A DNA stretch of 64,000 bases from Streptomyces sp. 846.5 (GCF_004365705.1 NZ_SOBN01000002.1:1178001-1242000), one strand, 5' to 3'. Shown: positions 7,842 to 16,922, counted from the stretch's first letter. A program made the numbers and translations. Notes: generated by a model not told the origin, from the letters alone.

Positions 7842-9236
7842 TCAGGTCGCGGTGAGCAGGGTCCGTCCTAGCCAGTCGGTGGAGTCCTTGACACCCGGCA
7901 GTGCGTAGAAGTAGCCGCCGCCGGTGGGCGAGATGTAGTCGACCAGCGGCTCGTCGATCAGCCGGGTCTGGGTGGCTTCAAACTGGCGTTTGACGTCCTG
8001 CTGGTAGCAGCAGAAGGCCAGTCCCATGTCGAGGTTGCCGGCGCTGTCGATGCCTCGGTCGTAGTTGTAGCCGCGGCGCAGGATGCGGGTGTCGTCGGTC
8101 TTGGCGGTACGGGGGTTGGCCAGGCGGATGTGGGCGTCCAGCGGGATCGCGTTGCCCTGCGGGTCCTTGGCGTAGGCGGGGATGTCGGTCTCGTTGGCGC
8201 CGTCCAGGGGCGCGCCGGTGTCCTTGCGGCGGCCGAACATCTTCTCCTGCTCGCTGAGCGAGACCCGGTCCCAGAACTCGACCAGCATCCGGATGATGCG
8301 GATCACCTGGTAGCTGCCGCCGGTCGCCCAGGCCGGTTCGGCGCCGCCGGCGGCGACCCAGACCAGCTTGTCCATCTCCCGGGCGGAGGTGGTGTCCGGG
8401 TTGGCGATGCCGTCCTTGAAGCCGAGCAGGTTGCGTCCTGCGCCGCTGGGGCGGGGGATGGTCTGGAAGCCGTCGATCCGCCACTTGATCTGCATCTGCC
8501 CGCGGGTGTGCTTGGCGATGTCGCGCATCGCGTGCAGCACGGTGTCCTGGTGGCCGGCGCAGATCTGCAGGGACAGGTCGCCGTGCAGCTCCGCGGCGCG
8601 CAGGTTGTCGTTGGGGAAGGTGCGCATCGGGGTGAGGCTGCGGGGCTTCTGCGCGGCCAGGCCGAAGCGCTGGTCGAACAGCGAGGCTCCGACGCCGACC
8701 GTGATGGTGAGCTGGTCGGCGGGCACGGTGGGGCCCAGGATGCCGTTGTCGGCAGGGGGTGAGCCGACGCCCAGGTCGGGCGGGGTTCCGCCGGAGGTGA
8801 GGAAGGCGATCCTGGTGGTGAGGGTCTGCAGCAGGGTCTGCAGGCCCGCGCGGTCGGCGGCGATGACGTCCAGGGAGAGGAACAGCGCGTAGGCCGGGGT
8901 CGGGGTGGTGATCCCGGCCTGGTGCTCGCCGTAGAAGGCCACCGCGTCCGCACCGGCCGGACTGCCGGCGGCCGCGGCCGGGCCTGCCCCGAGTCCCAGC
9001 ACCGTCCCGGCGCCTCCGGCCATCGCCGCGCCCAGCGCGCTCGCGCCGAGCGCGCTCCGCATGACCGTGCGACGCGAGGCGCCGGAGGCGGGGGCCAGGT
9101 CGGAAACGGGGGCGGGGTCGGGGCCGGCGGTGGCGCCGCCGGGGCGGTCGAAGCCGAAGGGGCAGGAGCCGGTGGCGGGTTGGGCCGAGCTGGCCGGGGT
9201 CGTGGGGGTCTGCGAGGGCTGGATGTGATCAGTCAT
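7842..9236 (-). CDS. efeB: Deferrochelatase/DyP-type peroxidase EfeB
   Basis: 464 aa. EfeB is a heme DyP-type peroxidase exported by the Tat system that works with EfeU and EfeO in iron uptake and can take iron from heme. The twin arginine lies at residues 55-56 ([12 protein letters not shown]) before a hydrophobic stretch and AAAAG cleavage region; the DyP GxxDG motif is GFKDG at 272-276, and AHIRLANPR follows near residue 365. The pre-Tat region is unusually long (54 residues, with a CPFGFD element). Its ATG overlaps the stop of the EfeU-EfeO fusion gene by one base, so the two are translationally coupled. Confidence 0.94.
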   Translation of the reverse strand: MTDHIQPSQTPTTPASSAQPATGSCPFGFDRPGGATAGPDPAPVSDLAPASGASRRTVMRSALGASALGAAMAGGAGTVLGLGAGPAAAAGSPAGADAVAFYGEHQAGITTPTPAYALFLSLDVIAADRAGLQTLLQTLTTRIAFLTSGGTPPDLGVGSPPADNGILGPTVPADQLTITVGVGASLFDQRFGLAAQKPRSLTPMRTFPNDNLRAAELHGDLSLQICAGHQDTVLHAMRDIAKHTRGQMQIKWRIDGFQTIPRPSGAGRNLLGFKDGIANPDTTSAREMDKLVWVAAGGAEPAWATGGSYQVIRIIRMLVEFWDRVSLSEQEKMFGRRKDTGAPLDGANETDIPAYAKDPQGNAIPLDAHIRLANPRTAKTDDTRILRRGYNYDRGIDSAGNLDMGLAFCCYQQDVKRQFEATQTRLIDEPLVDYISPTGGGYFYALPGVKDSTDWLGRTLLTAT

Positions 9237-11635
9237 CAGGCGGACTTCCGGATCTCGAGCAGGTCGGGGATGGGAGCGAGGTCTTCGAGGAGCTGGCTGA
9301 CGGCGCCGTTGATGCTCTGGCGGGTGGTGGTGTCGAGCTGTCCGAGCGGCGTCCAGTCGTTCCCGGTGTGCTGCGCGGCCAGCAGGGTGGCGACCCTGCC
9401 CACGTCGCCGTCCACGGTCGCCAGCAGCGTCGGGTTCCGCTGGGTGATCAGTGGGCGCAGGACGGTGAGGAGTTCCTGGGTGCCGGACAGGTTGGCGGCG
9501 GCGGTGGCGAGATTGGTGCCGCTGCCCTCGTCGGTGTCGGCGGTGAGTTCGAACTGGAGGGTGTTCTCCAGGATTTCGTGGGTGCGCAGGGGCAGGTCGG
9601 CGGGGTCGAAGTCCTGGCCGGGGAAGGCCTTGGCCAGACCTGTGACATCGGTGACGAGCGCGTCGGCGACGGTGGCCAGGCTCGACGCCGACTCGGCGTG
9701 CCACAGTCCGTACTCCAGCCGGCGGAAGCCGGTGAAGCCGGGGTCCTTGACCCCCAGGGGCAGTCCGTCGGCGCGGCCGTTGATCTTCTGGTCGAAGTCG
9801 GCGAAGGTCCCGTAGGCGGCGCCGAGCGCGGCGTACTGCAGGTGCGCGGTGAGCCAGTCGGTGCGGGCTGCGGCCAGGTCCTTGGCGTGCAGGTCGGTGG
9901 CGATCTTCTTGGCGGACGGGAGCAGGGCCGCCAGGCCCGCGTTGACATACGCCTTGTACTGCGCGAGCGGCGCGTCCAGGCCGGTCGCCGGCAGCGGCAG
10001 CACGGCCGCGACCGTGGTCCCGCCGCTGACATGGACGGTCGCGGAGGTGACCGCGCTGCCCGAGGTGGACACGCACCGCCAGGCGTAGTCGCCGCTGCCG
10101 ATGGTGGCCGTCAACGCCCGGGTGGTACCCGGCGCGATGCCCTCCACCTCGCCGTACACGGCGTTGGTCACCGGATTGACCAGGTAGACCTCGGAGGTCT
10201 CGCCGCCGGTGTTGCGCATCTGGAACACCTGCTGACCGGGCTTGGGCGAGGCGAATCCCTGCCCGCAGGCCTTCTGCGAGACGGTGACCGTGGCGGCCGC
10301 GGCAGGCTTGCCACCGCTGATACCGACGATCAGACCCGCGATGACCGCGGGGACCGCGACGGCGGCGGTGGGCACCAACCACCGTGGCCGGCCCTGGTGG
10401 ACCACTTCTTCAGGCGCAGCTGCGGCCTCAGCTCCGCCCCCGGCCCCGGCTCCGGTCACGGCCTCGGCCGCGGTCGTGGCAGCCGCGACCGGTGCGGCGA
10501 CGGAGGGGATCAGCCGCCTCAGCCCGAGCCCGTCCTTGCGCACCGCTGCGGCGGCCGGAGCGGCCTCCGGTGCGGCGACGGCCGCCGGGGTGGCGGCAGC
10601 GGATGCGGCCTTGGCCGCGGCCGCTGCGGCGCCGGCGGCTGCCGCGGCCGAGACGACGGCCTCCGCGGCGGAGACGACGGCCTCGGCCGCGGCGACGACG
10701 GCGTCCGCGGCGGAGGGGTCGGTCGGGGCGACGGCCTCCGAAGCGACAGGGACAGGAACGGGGACCGTGCTGGGAGCAGGCGCAGCGGGAGTGGACACCA
10801 CCGCCGGTGCGGACCCGGCCTTCGGGGCACGGACACCCCGGATGAACAGGGTCATCACCGTCCCGAGGTAGACCACGTAGGCGAACACCTGCAGCCAGGT
10901 CATCCGGGTGGTCAGGTTGAACACGCCCTGCACCAGGGTGGCGTACCAGGAGTTGGCGTCGATGCTGCCGCTGAGGTCCACCGCGAAGCTGTGTCCGCCG
11001 GGCAGTACGCCGCCCTCCTGGAGGTCCCGCAGCCCGTAGGCGAGCACCCCGGAGGCGATGACGATCAGTCCGATACCGGTCCAGGTGAAGAACTTCGTCA
11101 GATTGATCGTCAGCACCCGCCGGTACAGCGCCCAGCACATCCCGGCCGCCAGGACCAGCCCGACGGCCGCGCCGACCAGTGGCCCGGTGGACGAGGACGC
11201 CGACTGCGCGGTGGTCCAGATGAACAGCGCGGTCTCCAGTCCCTCGCGGCCGACCGCGAGGAAGCTGGTGGCGATGAGCATGCCGGAGCCGACCGCCAGC
11301 GCGGCGTTCACCTTGCTGCGGATCTCGCCGGAGAGGTTGCGGGCGTTGCGCCGCATCCAGAAGACCATCGCGGTGACGAAGGCGACCGCGATGACGCTCA
11401 GCGTCCCCCCGAACGCCTCCTGTGCCGTGGCGGGCAGGTTGGCGGCGGTGAAGGTCAGCACCGCGCCGAAGCTGAGCGACAGGGTGATCGCGGCCAGAAC
11501 TCCGGTCCACACCTGCGGTAGACGGGATCTCTGGTCGGAGCGGACCAGGGTCGCGACGAGAATCGAGATGACCAGCCCTGCCTCGAGTCCCTCTCTGAGC
11601 CCGATCAGGAAACTGGGAAGCGCGTCATTCCACAT
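9236..11635 (-). CDS. EfeU-EfeO fusion: FTR1 iron permease joined to EfeO
   Basis: 799 aa from the ATG at 11635, which has GGAGGGG 6 nt upstream; an ATG at 11650 precedes that site. Residues 1 to about 270 are an FTR1/EfeU permease with seven likely helices and both REGLE iron motifs (14-18 and 130-134). Residues about 280-425 are an Ala/Pro/Val-rich linker with AEAVVSA repeats. One hydrophobic helix near 430-450 ([15 protein letters not shown]) leads into an EfeO half: cupredoxin-like domain (about 460-540) and M75/imelysin-like domain with HEILEN. Normally efeU and efeO are separate genes; here permease and extracytoplasmic iron binder are one chain. An iron box lies upstream and efeB downstream. 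Confidence 0.9.
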   Translation of the reverse strand: MWNDALPSFLIGLREGLEAGLVISILVATLVRSDQRSRLPQVWTGVLAAITLSLSFGAVLTFTAANLPATAQEAFGGTLSVIAVAFVTAMVFWMRRNARNLSGEIRSKVNAALAVGSGMLIATSFLAVGREGLETALFIWTTAQSASSSTGPLVGAAVGLVLAAGMCWALYRRVLTINLTKFFTWTGIGLIVIASGVLAYGLRDLQEGGVLPGGHSFAVDLSGSIDANSWYATLVQGVFNLTTRMTWLQVFAYVVYLGTVMTLFIRGVRAPKAGSAPAVVSTPAAPAPSTVPVPVPVASEAVAPTDPSAADAVVAAAEAVVSAAEAVVSAAAAAGAAAAAAKAASAAATPAAVAAPEAAPAAAAVRKDGLGLRRLIPSVAAPVAAATTAAEAVTGAGAGGGAEAAAAPEEVVHQGRPRWLVPTAAVAVPAVIAGLIVGISGGKPAAAATVTVSQKACGQGFASPKPGQQVFQMRNTGGETSEVYLVNPVTNAVYGEVEGIAPGTTRALTATIGSGDYAWRCVSTSGSAVTSATVHVSGGTTVAAVLPLPATGLDAPLAQYKAYVNAGLAALLPSAKKIATDLHAKDLAAARTDWLTAHLQYAALGAAYGTFADFDQKINGRADGLPLGVKDPGFTGFRRLEYGLWHAESASSLATVADALVTDVTGLAKAFPGQDFDPADLPLRTHEILENTLQFELTADTDEGSGTNLATAAANLSGTQELLTVLRPLITQRNPTLLATVDGDVGRVATLLAAQHTGNDWTPLGQLDTTTRQSINGAVSQLLEDLAPIPDLLEIRKSA

Positions 11636-11661
11636 GCAGGACCCCTCCAATGAGACTCGGA

Positions 11662-11680
11662 TAAGCTTAGGCTTACCTTA
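11662..11680. promoter_or_regulatory. IdeR/DmdR-type iron box
   Basis: The 19 bases starting TAAGCTTAGG and ending CTTACCTTA match the actinobacterial IdeR/DmdR1 iron box consensus (TTAGGTTAGGCTAACCTAA) at 15 of 19 positions by hand alignment. It lies 27 bp upstream of the EfeU-EfeO start at 11635. It predicts repression of the iron-uptake operon in iron-replete cells. Confidence 0.8.
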
Positions 11681-11803
11681 TTTAAGCGAATGAGGGCCCA
11701 GCCAGACCCCTGCTGACGTGAATTCAGAAAGCGTTCACAGGTGACTAGTTGTCGCCGCGAAGGTGTCATGTGCATTCGCTCGCAGGCATGCGTCCGCGGC
11801 CGG

Positions 11804-12385
11804 TCAGGCGCTCCGGCTGCTCCGCAGGCCCGGGGCCAGGGCGGCGGCGAGGGTGGAGACCTGGGTGCCGACCAGCGCAAGGCGCTCGCGGGTCACCGGG
11901 TCGACCCAGCGTCCCTGGATGTAGCTGGACTCCCCGACGACGATCGCGGCCCCGTAGGGGGTGGGCACTCCGCGCAGGGCGTGGGCGATGGTGCGCAGAT
12001 TGTGCAGGACGCAGGTCGCGGCCTGGGCGCCGTAGGCGACGCCGATGCAGCCGACCGGGATGTCGGAGAAGTAGACGCGCCGGTCCCTGGCGAGATCCTC
12101 GGCGTGGTCGATGGCGTTCTTGATCAGCCCGGAGACCGCGCCGTGGTAGCCGGGGCTGGCGATCAGGATCCCGTCCGCCCGGCGGAAGGCGTCGACCAGC
12201 CGCTCCTGGTCCAGCGTTCGCTCCTGCACGGACGGGTCGTAGTACGGGAGTTGGAGGTCCTTGGCCGCGAAGGAGACGGTTTCGGCCCCGTTCCTCCGGG
12301 CCGCGTCCAGCGCGAGTTGCAGTGCGGTCTCCGAGGAAGACCCGGGCCTCAGCGTCCCTCCGACCCCTACGATCAACGGTTTCAT
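11804..12385 (-). CDS. NAD(P)H-dependent FMN reductase family protein
   Basis: 193 aa with a GGAGG site 6 nt before ATG 12385. It is a flavodoxin-fold reductase: LIVGVGGTLRPGSSSETAL forms the FMN phosphate loop, ADGILIASPGYHGAVSGLIKNAIDH is the family signature, and VGCIGVAYGAQAA follows. It would reduce FMN or a quinone-like substrate using NAD(P)H in the cytoplasm. It lies between the iron operon and a divergent ribosome hibernation gene; a role in reductive iron release is possible but only suggested by position. A second, shorter FMN reductase is at 29417-29929. Confidence 0.88.
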   Translation of the reverse strand: MKPLIVGVGGTLRPGSSSETALQLALDAARRNGAETVSFAAKDLQLPYYDPSVQERTLDQERLVDAFRRADGILIASPGYHGAVSGLIKNAIDHAEDLARDRRVYFSDIPVGCIGVAYGAQAATCVLHNLRTIAHALRGVPTPYGAAIVVGESSYIQGRWVDPVTRERLALVGTQVSTLAAALAPGLRSSRSA

Positions 12386-12654
12386 CGATGGCCTCCGGAT
12401 TCCTTACGCAGCAGCGTCCTTACGCCCGGAAACCTACGCGCGCACCTGGCCGGGGGTTCGAGAAAATCTCCATTCGCGTGCCGGTGCCCGTTTTCAATCA
12501 CCTGGGAACCATGTTTTGACACAACATCAATTCGCTTGGTGTCAGTGTGTCGGCTGTGAAGGACGTAACATCCCGGACCGACGCAAGGACACGGTATGGT
12601 CACTTTTCATTGATCGGCCCTACTCACGCGACGAGCAGGAGGCACGAACACACC

Positions 12655-13455
12655 ATGAGCGCAGCCGCCTTCACCGTGACTGTCGAGACCCGCGGAGAGA
12701 TCCCGGAGGATGCGCGCCACCTGGCCCGCACCAGCATCGAGCAACTGGAGCAGGATGCCGACCTGTTGATACGGCGGGCCCGGATCAAACTGACCCGGCT
12801 CCCGGACCAGACCCTCCAGCACCCCGCAGTCGTCCAGGGGAATCTGGACATCGGCGGTATCCCGCTCCGCGCCCAGGCCGCGGCGCGCAATGTGCACGAG
12901 GCCATCTACCTGCTGCGGGAACGCCTGCGTGACCAGTTGATGCGGCTGCTGCGGGCCGGCTCCCCCTACTCCGGCAAGGCGATCAGCGCGCCTCGCGAGT
13001 CGCTGCACCAGCTCAGCCACGACCAGCACGCCGACGCCGACCTCGAATTACCTCCGGTCCTCCGGCACCGGATCATGCGTCGCAAGTCGGTCGTGCTGCG
13101 GTGCGAGACCGTGGACGAGGCGGCGTTCCGCATGGACGCGATGGACTACGACTGCCATCTGTTCACCGACGCCGACACCGGGCAGGACAGCATGGTCTTC
13201 CGCTCCGGCCCCACCGGCTACAGCCTGGCCCAGCTCTCGGCCAAGAGCGGACCGCCACGCCGACGCCATCTGCCGGTCACCGTACGGCCGCGACCGGCCC
13301 CCTTCCTGACACCCAATGAGGCACTGGCCCGGCTGAACCTCACCGCACTGCCGTTCCTGTTCTTCGCGAACACCGCGGCACACCCCGAAGCCCGCGGCGC
13401 CATGCTCTACGAGCGCTACGACGGCCACTACGGTCTGCTCATCCCCGAGTCGTAG
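12655..13455 (+). CDS. Ribosome hibernation factor-like protein (HPF/RaiA with S30EA C-terminal repeats)
   Basis: 266 aa from ATG 12655 (AGGAGG 12 nt upstream). Residues about 5-105 resemble the S30AE/HPF domain that binds the decoding centre of idle ribosomes. Two copies of the S30EA C-terminal domain follow: VLRCETVDEAAFRMDAMDYDCHLFTDADTG (about 145-190) and ALARLNLTALPFLFFANTA (about 220-266), which in long HPF drive 100S dimer formation. The pattern resembles dormancy-associated HPF paralogues of actinobacteria rather than the single housekeeping copy. Monocistronic; a strong hairpin follows the stop. Confidence 0.82.
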   Translation: MSAAAFTVTVETRGEIPEDARHLARTSIEQLEQDADLLIRRARIKLTRLPDQTLQHPAVVQGNLDIGGIPLRAQAAARNVHEAIYLLRERLRDQLMRLLRAGSPYSGKAISAPRESLHQLSHDQHADADLELPPVLRHRIMRRKSVVLRCETVDEAAFRMDAMDYDCHLFTDADTGQDSMVFRSGPTGYSLAQLSAKSGPPRRRHLPVTVRPRPAPFLTPNEALARLNLTALPFLFFANTAAHPEARGAMLYERYDGHYGLLIPES

Positions 13456-13475
13456 CCCCGGACTTCACTCCCCGT

Positions 13476-13519
13476 CAATTCCCGTTGCGTGTATCCACGG
13501 ATACGCGCAACGGGAATTG
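13476..13519. terminator. Bidirectional hairpin terminator
   Basis: Two 21-nt arms (13476-13496 and 13499-13519, beginning CAATTCCCGTTGCG and ending CGGGAATTG) pair at 20 of 21 positions, the exception being a possible G-U pair. It sits between the convergent hibernation-factor and sigma-factor genes and ends 7 bp from the sigma stop, so it can serve both. Confidence 0.8.
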
Positions 13520-13525
13520 GCGCAT

Positions 13526-14527
13526 TCAGTCCCCGGCGGCGGGGATCCGCTCCGGCAGGCCGAAGTAGCCGAACAACTCCCAGTCCTGGAAGACGGTGTT
13601 GCGGCTGATGCCCGCCTCGGTGACGGTGAAGACCTGGAGGGTGTGCAGGTTGTATCCGCCGTCCTCGGCACGCGTGTAGGCGGCCAGCGCCGGCTGCCCG
13701 TTCGCGCCCGTCGGCACCATCCGCCAGCGGGTGCCCCGCAGGGTGTAGACGCGGGCGATGAAGCCGAGGTACGACTCGCGGCCGCGGTACCAGTTGACGA
13801 ACGGCGGCATCTCCAGGACGCAGTCCTCGGTCAGCAGCTTCTCCAGCGCGGCCAGGTCGGCGTTCTCGAAGGCGACCACATAGCGTTCGATCTGGGCGCG
13901 GTGGTCAGGGTCGGCGGGCTCGTGGATATGGTCCTCCCCCAGTCCGAGCTCGCCGAGCCGGGCCCTGGCCCGCTGCAGGGCGCTGTTGACCGCGGCGGTC
14001 GACATGCCCAGCGCCTCGGCCACCTCGGCGGCGGGCCAGTCCAGCACCTCGCGCAGCACGAGCACCGCCCGCTGCCGGGCCGGCAGGAACTGCATCGCGG
14101 CGACGAGGGCCAGCCGCAGCGAACCCCGGGAGAGCAGGACGCCCGCCGGGTCCCCGAGCATCGCGTCCGGGATCGGCTGCAGCCAGGGCACCTCCTCGCC
14201 GCGGATCAGCGGCTCCCCCGCGTCCTCGCCCGACGGCGTGCCCAGGCCGGAGGGCAGCGGGCGGCGGCTGCGCTGTTCGAGCGCGGTCAGGCAGGCGTTG
14301 GTGGCGATCCGGTAGAGCCAGGTGCGCAGCGCCGAGCGGCTCGGGTCGTACCGGTCGTACGCCCGCCAGGCCCGCAGCAGGGTCTCCTGCAGCAGGTCCT
14401 CGGCGTCGTGCACCGAGCCGAGCATCCGGTAGCAGTGCGCCAGCAGCTCCCGCCGGAACGGATCGGTCCGGACTGTGAAGTCCGCTGCGGGGTCCTCGCC
14501 GGTCGGTGTCGCCACCCTGTCCTCCAT
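13526..14527 (-). CDS. ECF sigma factor with SnoaL-like C-terminal domain (SigG/TIGR02960 type)
   Basis: 333 aa from ATG 14527. Sigma region 2 is near residues 20-90 (LLAHCYRMLGSVHDAEDLLQ, RAWRAYDRYDPS, LRTWLYRIATNACL); region 4 is near 135-195 (LPARQRAVLVLREVLDWPAAEVAEALGMS). A SnoaL/NTF2-like domain follows from about 205 (IERYVVAFENADLAALEKLLTEDC). Sigma factors of this SigG/SigJ-like group lack a classical anti-sigma partner, the C-terminal domain being thought to regulate activity. A small SnoaL-like gene is divergent, and GGTATGTA occurs upstream of both starts in mirrored orientation, suggesting a shared, perhaps self-recognised, promoter element. Confidence 0.88.
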   Translation of the reverse strand: MEDRVATPTGEDPAADFTVRTDPFRRELLAHCYRMLGSVHDAEDLLQETLLRAWRAYDRYDPSRSALRTWLYRIATNACLTALEQRSRRPLPSGLGTPSGEDAGEPLIRGEEVPWLQPIPDAMLGDPAGVLLSRGSLRLALVAAMQFLPARQRAVLVLREVLDWPAAEVAEALGMSTAAVNSALQRARARLGELGLGEDHIHEPADPDHRAQIERYVVAFENADLAALEKLLTEDCVLEMPPFVNWYRGRESYLGFIARVYTLRGTRWRMVPTGANGQPALAAYTRAEDGGYNLHTLQVFTVTEAGISRNTVFQDWELFGYFGLPERIPAAGD

Positions 14528-14551
14528 CGCGCGCGCGGGTCCTGGTGCCCA

Positions 14552-14622
14552 TACATACCGGCGGGCGTCCCGGAAGTCATCGCAGCGCGAGCGATGAGCC
14601 GCGGCGGGCTGCCAGGTATGTA
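14552..14622. promoter_or_regulatory. Mirrored GGTATGTA elements between sigma gene and SnoaL gene
   Basis: GGTATGTA occurs on the plus strand at 14615-14622, 36 nt before the SnoaL-like ATG, and on the minus strand at 14559-14552, 25 nt before the sigma-factor ATG. The matching 8-mers in mirror orientation in a 130-bp divergent gap look like paired promoter elements or operator half-sites. Confidence 0.5.
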
Positions 14623-14657
14623 CCGGTGCAAGCAGCACACCGACGGAAGGAAAGACC

Positions 14658-15044
14658 ATGACCGACACCAAGGACCGTGAGATCCTCGCCGTGCTCGACA
14701 ACCTCTACCGGGCCTGGGCGGACAACGACCCCGACGCCTTCGTGGCCGACTACACCGAGGACATGACCTCGATCATTCCCGGCACCTACAGCGTCGGCCC
14801 CGCCGCCACCCGCGACCGCCTGGTCGAGTCCTTCGCCGGCCCGCTCAAGGGCAGCCGGGTCCGGGACGAGGTGCAGAGCGTCCGCCGTCTGGGCGCCGAC
14901 GCGGCCGTCGTCGTCTCCAGGAGCAATGTCCTGATGGCCGGCGAGACCCAGCCCGCCGACGACCGCTGGGTGCTGGCCACCTGGACGCTCACCCGCCAGG
15001 ACGGCAGGTGGCTGCTGGCCGCCTACCACAACTGCCCGGCCTGA
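14658..15044 (+). CDS. SgcJ/EcaC-family SnoaL-like protein
   Basis: 128 aa. An NTF2-like single-domain protein: ILAVLDNLYRAWADNDPDAFVADYTEDMTSIIPG at the start, then SVRRLGADAAVVVSR and DDRWVLATWTLTRQDGRWLLAAYHNCP. It matches the SgcJ/EcaC (DUF4440-like) family, cone-shaped proteins with a hydrophobic pocket, named after antibiotic-cluster members but usually of unknown function. It is divergent from the ECF sigma gene and probably belongs to its regulon. Followed by a strong terminator. Confidence 0.82.
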   Translation: MTDTKDREILAVLDNLYRAWADNDPDAFVADYTEDMTSIIPGTYSVGPAATRDRLVESFAGPLKGSRVRDEVQSVRRLGADAAVVVSRSNVLMAGETQPADDRWVLATWTLTRQDGRWLLAAYHNCPA

Positions 15045-15064
15045 CCCCGGCGCCCGTCGGCCTG

Positions 15065-15095
15065 CCGTCGCCGCCCGTCCGGAGGGCGGCGACGG
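15065..15095. terminator. Bidirectional terminator hairpin
   Basis: CCGTCGCCGCCC (15065-15076) and GGGCGGCGACGG (15084-15095) are perfect 12-bp arms with a 7-nt loop. It lies exactly between the convergent SnoaL-like and rbpA genes, ending one base before the rbpA stop. Confidence 0.85.
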
Positions 15096-15431
15096 TCAGA
15101 CGGATCCGCGCAGTTTGGCCAGCGCCTCTTCCAGCAGGATGTCGCCCTCCTCCTGCGAACGGCGCTGGCGCAGATACCCCAGGTGCGTCATGTACGGGGC
15201 CGCGCTGGCCGGGGCCGGCACATTGTGGCGGTCGAGACCGGCGATCAGACCGCACTTGGGGCAGTCCCAGACATCCGGGTGGTCCGCCTCAAGGGCGAAC
15301 CCGATCCGGACCTCGTGCCCGTTGGCACACCAGAACGAGACGACCGTGCGCGGGGCCAGCTCACCGCGTTCGTTCTCCCCCATCGGCCCTGCCCCGACCT
15401 GACTGCCCCTGATCCCGCCGCGTCCCGCCAC
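15096..15431 (-). CDS. rbpA: RNA polymerase-binding protein RbpA
   Basis: 111 aa from the GTG at 15431, chosen because GAGGAG lies 8 nt upstream and because the N-terminal GIRGSQVGAGPMGE segment is part of the family; a start at the later ATG (15383) would cut it off. RbpA binds the sigma factor and beta subunit and stabilises open complexes of actinobacterial RNA polymerase with group I/II sigma factors. Visible features are ELAPR, the zinc-binding FWCANGHE and WDCPKCG, and the C-terminal sigma interaction region YMTHLGYLRQRRSQEEGDIL. Whether this is the main copy or a paralogue cannot be told from one window. Confidence 0.9.
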   Translation of the reverse strand: MAGRGGIRGSQVGAGPMGENERGELAPRTVVSFWCANGHEVRIGFALEADHPDVWDCPKCGLIAGLDRHNVPAPASAAPYMTHLGYLRQRRSQEEGDILLEEALAKLRGSV

Positions 15432-15535
15432 GCCCACCACTCCTCGATCGGACTTCTGCACCCTGAGCCGTAGCAGGGCCGGTCGCCCAGCCTACGGCCC
15501 ATCCCGGGCTTCCCTCACCACGATCGGTGGTTACG

Positions 15536-15568
15536 CCGACCCCGCAGTCTCGTCAGCTGCGGGGTCGG
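15536..15568. terminator. Terminator hairpin downstream of the GNAT gene
   Basis: CCGACCCCGCAG (15536-15547) and CTGCGGGGTCGG (15557-15568) are perfect 12-bp arms with a 9-nt loop. It lies between the minus-strand GNAT gene (stop at 15635) and minus-strand rbpA and should separate the two transcripts. Confidence 0.78.
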
Positions 15569-15634
15569 CCCCGCGGCGCAGTCCAACGCCGGTGATCAGA
15601 TTCTGACCGAACAATGTGCGAAACCGGGCGATCT

Positions 15635-16180
15635 TTACCAGTTCTGAAGAGGTTCGGACGAGTGGCGACTCAGGTCACCCGTCCGGGTAAGGTTGAGCTC
15701 ATAGGTCTGACCGGTCAGCTCGACGCCGAAACTGTGGTGCGGCTCCTCCCCCACCAGCCGGAAGCCCGCCGCGAGATAGATGCCGCGCGCGGCCACCAGC
15801 GGGTGGTTGGTCCAGAGCCGGATCCGCTCGTACCCGGCCGCGCGGGCGAACTCCACGCACTCGGCCACCAGACGGGTGCCGAGGCGGTGCCCCCGCGCGA
15901 CCGGATCGACGAGCAGGATCCTCAGCTTGGCGCTGCCGCTGTCCTCGCCGGCCACGCAGAACACGCAGCCCACCCGACGGCCGTCCAGCTCGGCGATCCA
16001 CCCGGCCTGACGGGCCGGATCGCCGCCGGTAGCGAAGTCCGCGACGATCCGGGCGACCAGGGCCTCGAAGGTGTCGTCCCAGCCGAACTCCGCCGTGTAC
16101 AGCTCGCCGTGGGCCATCACCACCCAGCCCAGGTCACCCGGCTCGCCGATCGGCCTGATCACCGCTTGCGTGTCACCCAT
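15635..16180 (-). CDS. GNAT-family N-acetyltransferase
   Basis: 181 aa with GGAGG before ATG 16180. GNAT fold: GWIAELDGRRVGCVFCV (beta4), LRILLVDPVARGHRLGTRLVAECVEFARAAGYERIRLWTN containing the acetyl-CoA P-loop (R-G-H-R-L-G-T), and GIYLAAGFRLVGEEPHHSFG near the end. It transfers an acetyl group from acetyl-CoA to an amine of unknown identity. It is divergent from a TetR regulator, with a perfect palindrome between the starts, so it is the probable regulated target. Confidence 0.88.
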   Translation of the reverse strand: MGDTQAVIRPIGEPGDLGWVVMAHGELYTAEFGWDDTFEALVARIVADFATGGDPARQAGWIAELDGRRVGCVFCVAGEDSGSAKLRILLVDPVARGHRLGTRLVAECVEFARAAGYERIRLWTNHPLVAARGIYLAAGFRLVGEEPHHSFGVELTGQTYELNLTRTGDLSRHSSEPLQNW

Positions 16181-16201
16181 CGCGGCCTCCCCGGCAGCTG
16201 G

Positions 16202-16221
16202 ACTGAAACGACTGTTTCAGT
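16202..16221. promoter_or_regulatory. TetR operator palindrome
   Basis: ACTGAAAC (16202-16209) and GTTTCAGT (16214-16221) are perfect 8-bp arms around GACT. It lies between the divergent GNAT (start 16180) and TetR (start 16230) genes and ends 8 bp before the TetR ATG, the expected place for an autoregulated TetR operator. Confidence 0.8.
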
Positions 16222-16229
16222 AAAGCATA

Positions 16230-16922
16230 ATGGCGAAGGTGAACGCATCGGCCCCCACCGACTCCGCCCGCAAGAAGCAGCTGCTCGAACTGGCCTACGC
16301 CCACGTCCTGGAGCACGGGCTCGCGGGCATGTCCCTGCGTCCGCTCGCCGAGGCCGTCGGCAGCAGTCCGCGCGTGCTGCTGTTCCTGTTCGGCAGCAAG
16401 GACGCGCTGGTGCAGGCGCTGCTCGGCCGGGCCCGCGAGGACGAGCTGCGGATGCTCGACGCGCTCCACCGGACACCGCGTCAGTACGGGCCGGCCCAGG
16501 CCGGCGGGCTGGTCTGGGATTGGCTGGCCGATCCGGGACACCGCCCCCTGCTCACCCTGTGGGCCGAGGCCTACACCTGCTCGCTCGTGGACAGGTCAGG
16601 ACCGTGGGCCGGCTTCGCCCGGCGAACCGTCGACGACTGGCTCCAGGTCTTCGCCGCCGCACAGGAACCGGCCGTCCGCGACACCCCCGAGGGCCTCGCC
16701 GAACGCACCCTGCTGCTCTCGGTCCTCCGCGGCGCCCTGCTGGACCTGCTCGCCACCGACGACCACCCCCGTACCACCGCGGCCGTCACCTCCCACCTCC
16801 GAACCCTCGCGGCCGCCGCCCCGGACAGGTCAGGCGAGGGGCAGTCGCACCACGAAACAGGCTCCCCGGGCCGTGGCCCGCAGCGTGACGTCGCCGCCGG
16901 TGGCGCGGGCCAGCCGGCGTGA
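16230..16922 (+). CDS. TetR-family transcriptional regulator
   Basis: 230 aa from ATG 16230. The TetR helix-turn-helix occupies residues about 12-60 (KKQLLELAYAHVLEHGLAGMSLRPLAEAVG, then SPRVLLFLFGSKDALVQALL); the rest is the ligand-binding helical domain. The last about 30 residues (GEGQSHHETGSPGRGPQRDV...) read antisense through the end of the sensor kinase gene (93-bp overlap, 16830-16922), are low-complexity, and are probably an accidental tail. It probably represses itself and the divergent GNAT gene. Confidence 0.85.
   Translation: MAKVNASAPTDSARKKQLLELAYAHVLEHGLAGMSLRPLAEAVGSSPRVLLFLFGSKDALVQALLGRAREDELRMLDALHRTPRQYGPAQAGGLVWDWLADPGHRPLLTLWAEAYTCSLVDRSGPWAGFARRTVDDWLQVFAAAQEPAVRDTPEGLAERTLLLSVLRGALLDLLATDDHPRTTAAVTSHLRTLAAAAPDRSGEGQSHHETGSPGRGPQRDVAAGGAGQPA

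Noticed and set aside
9368-11521. 717-codon open frame antisense to the EfeU-EfeO gene
   Set aside because: Composition is Gly/Arg/Asp-rich without domains, and the opposite strand encodes a clear permease/EfeO protein; it is a GC-driven shadow.
12517-12544. TGACAC/GTGTCA inverted repeat upstream of the hibernation-factor gene
   Set aside because: Six-base arms 16 bp apart are weak, and no family consensus such as the DosR box could be matched.
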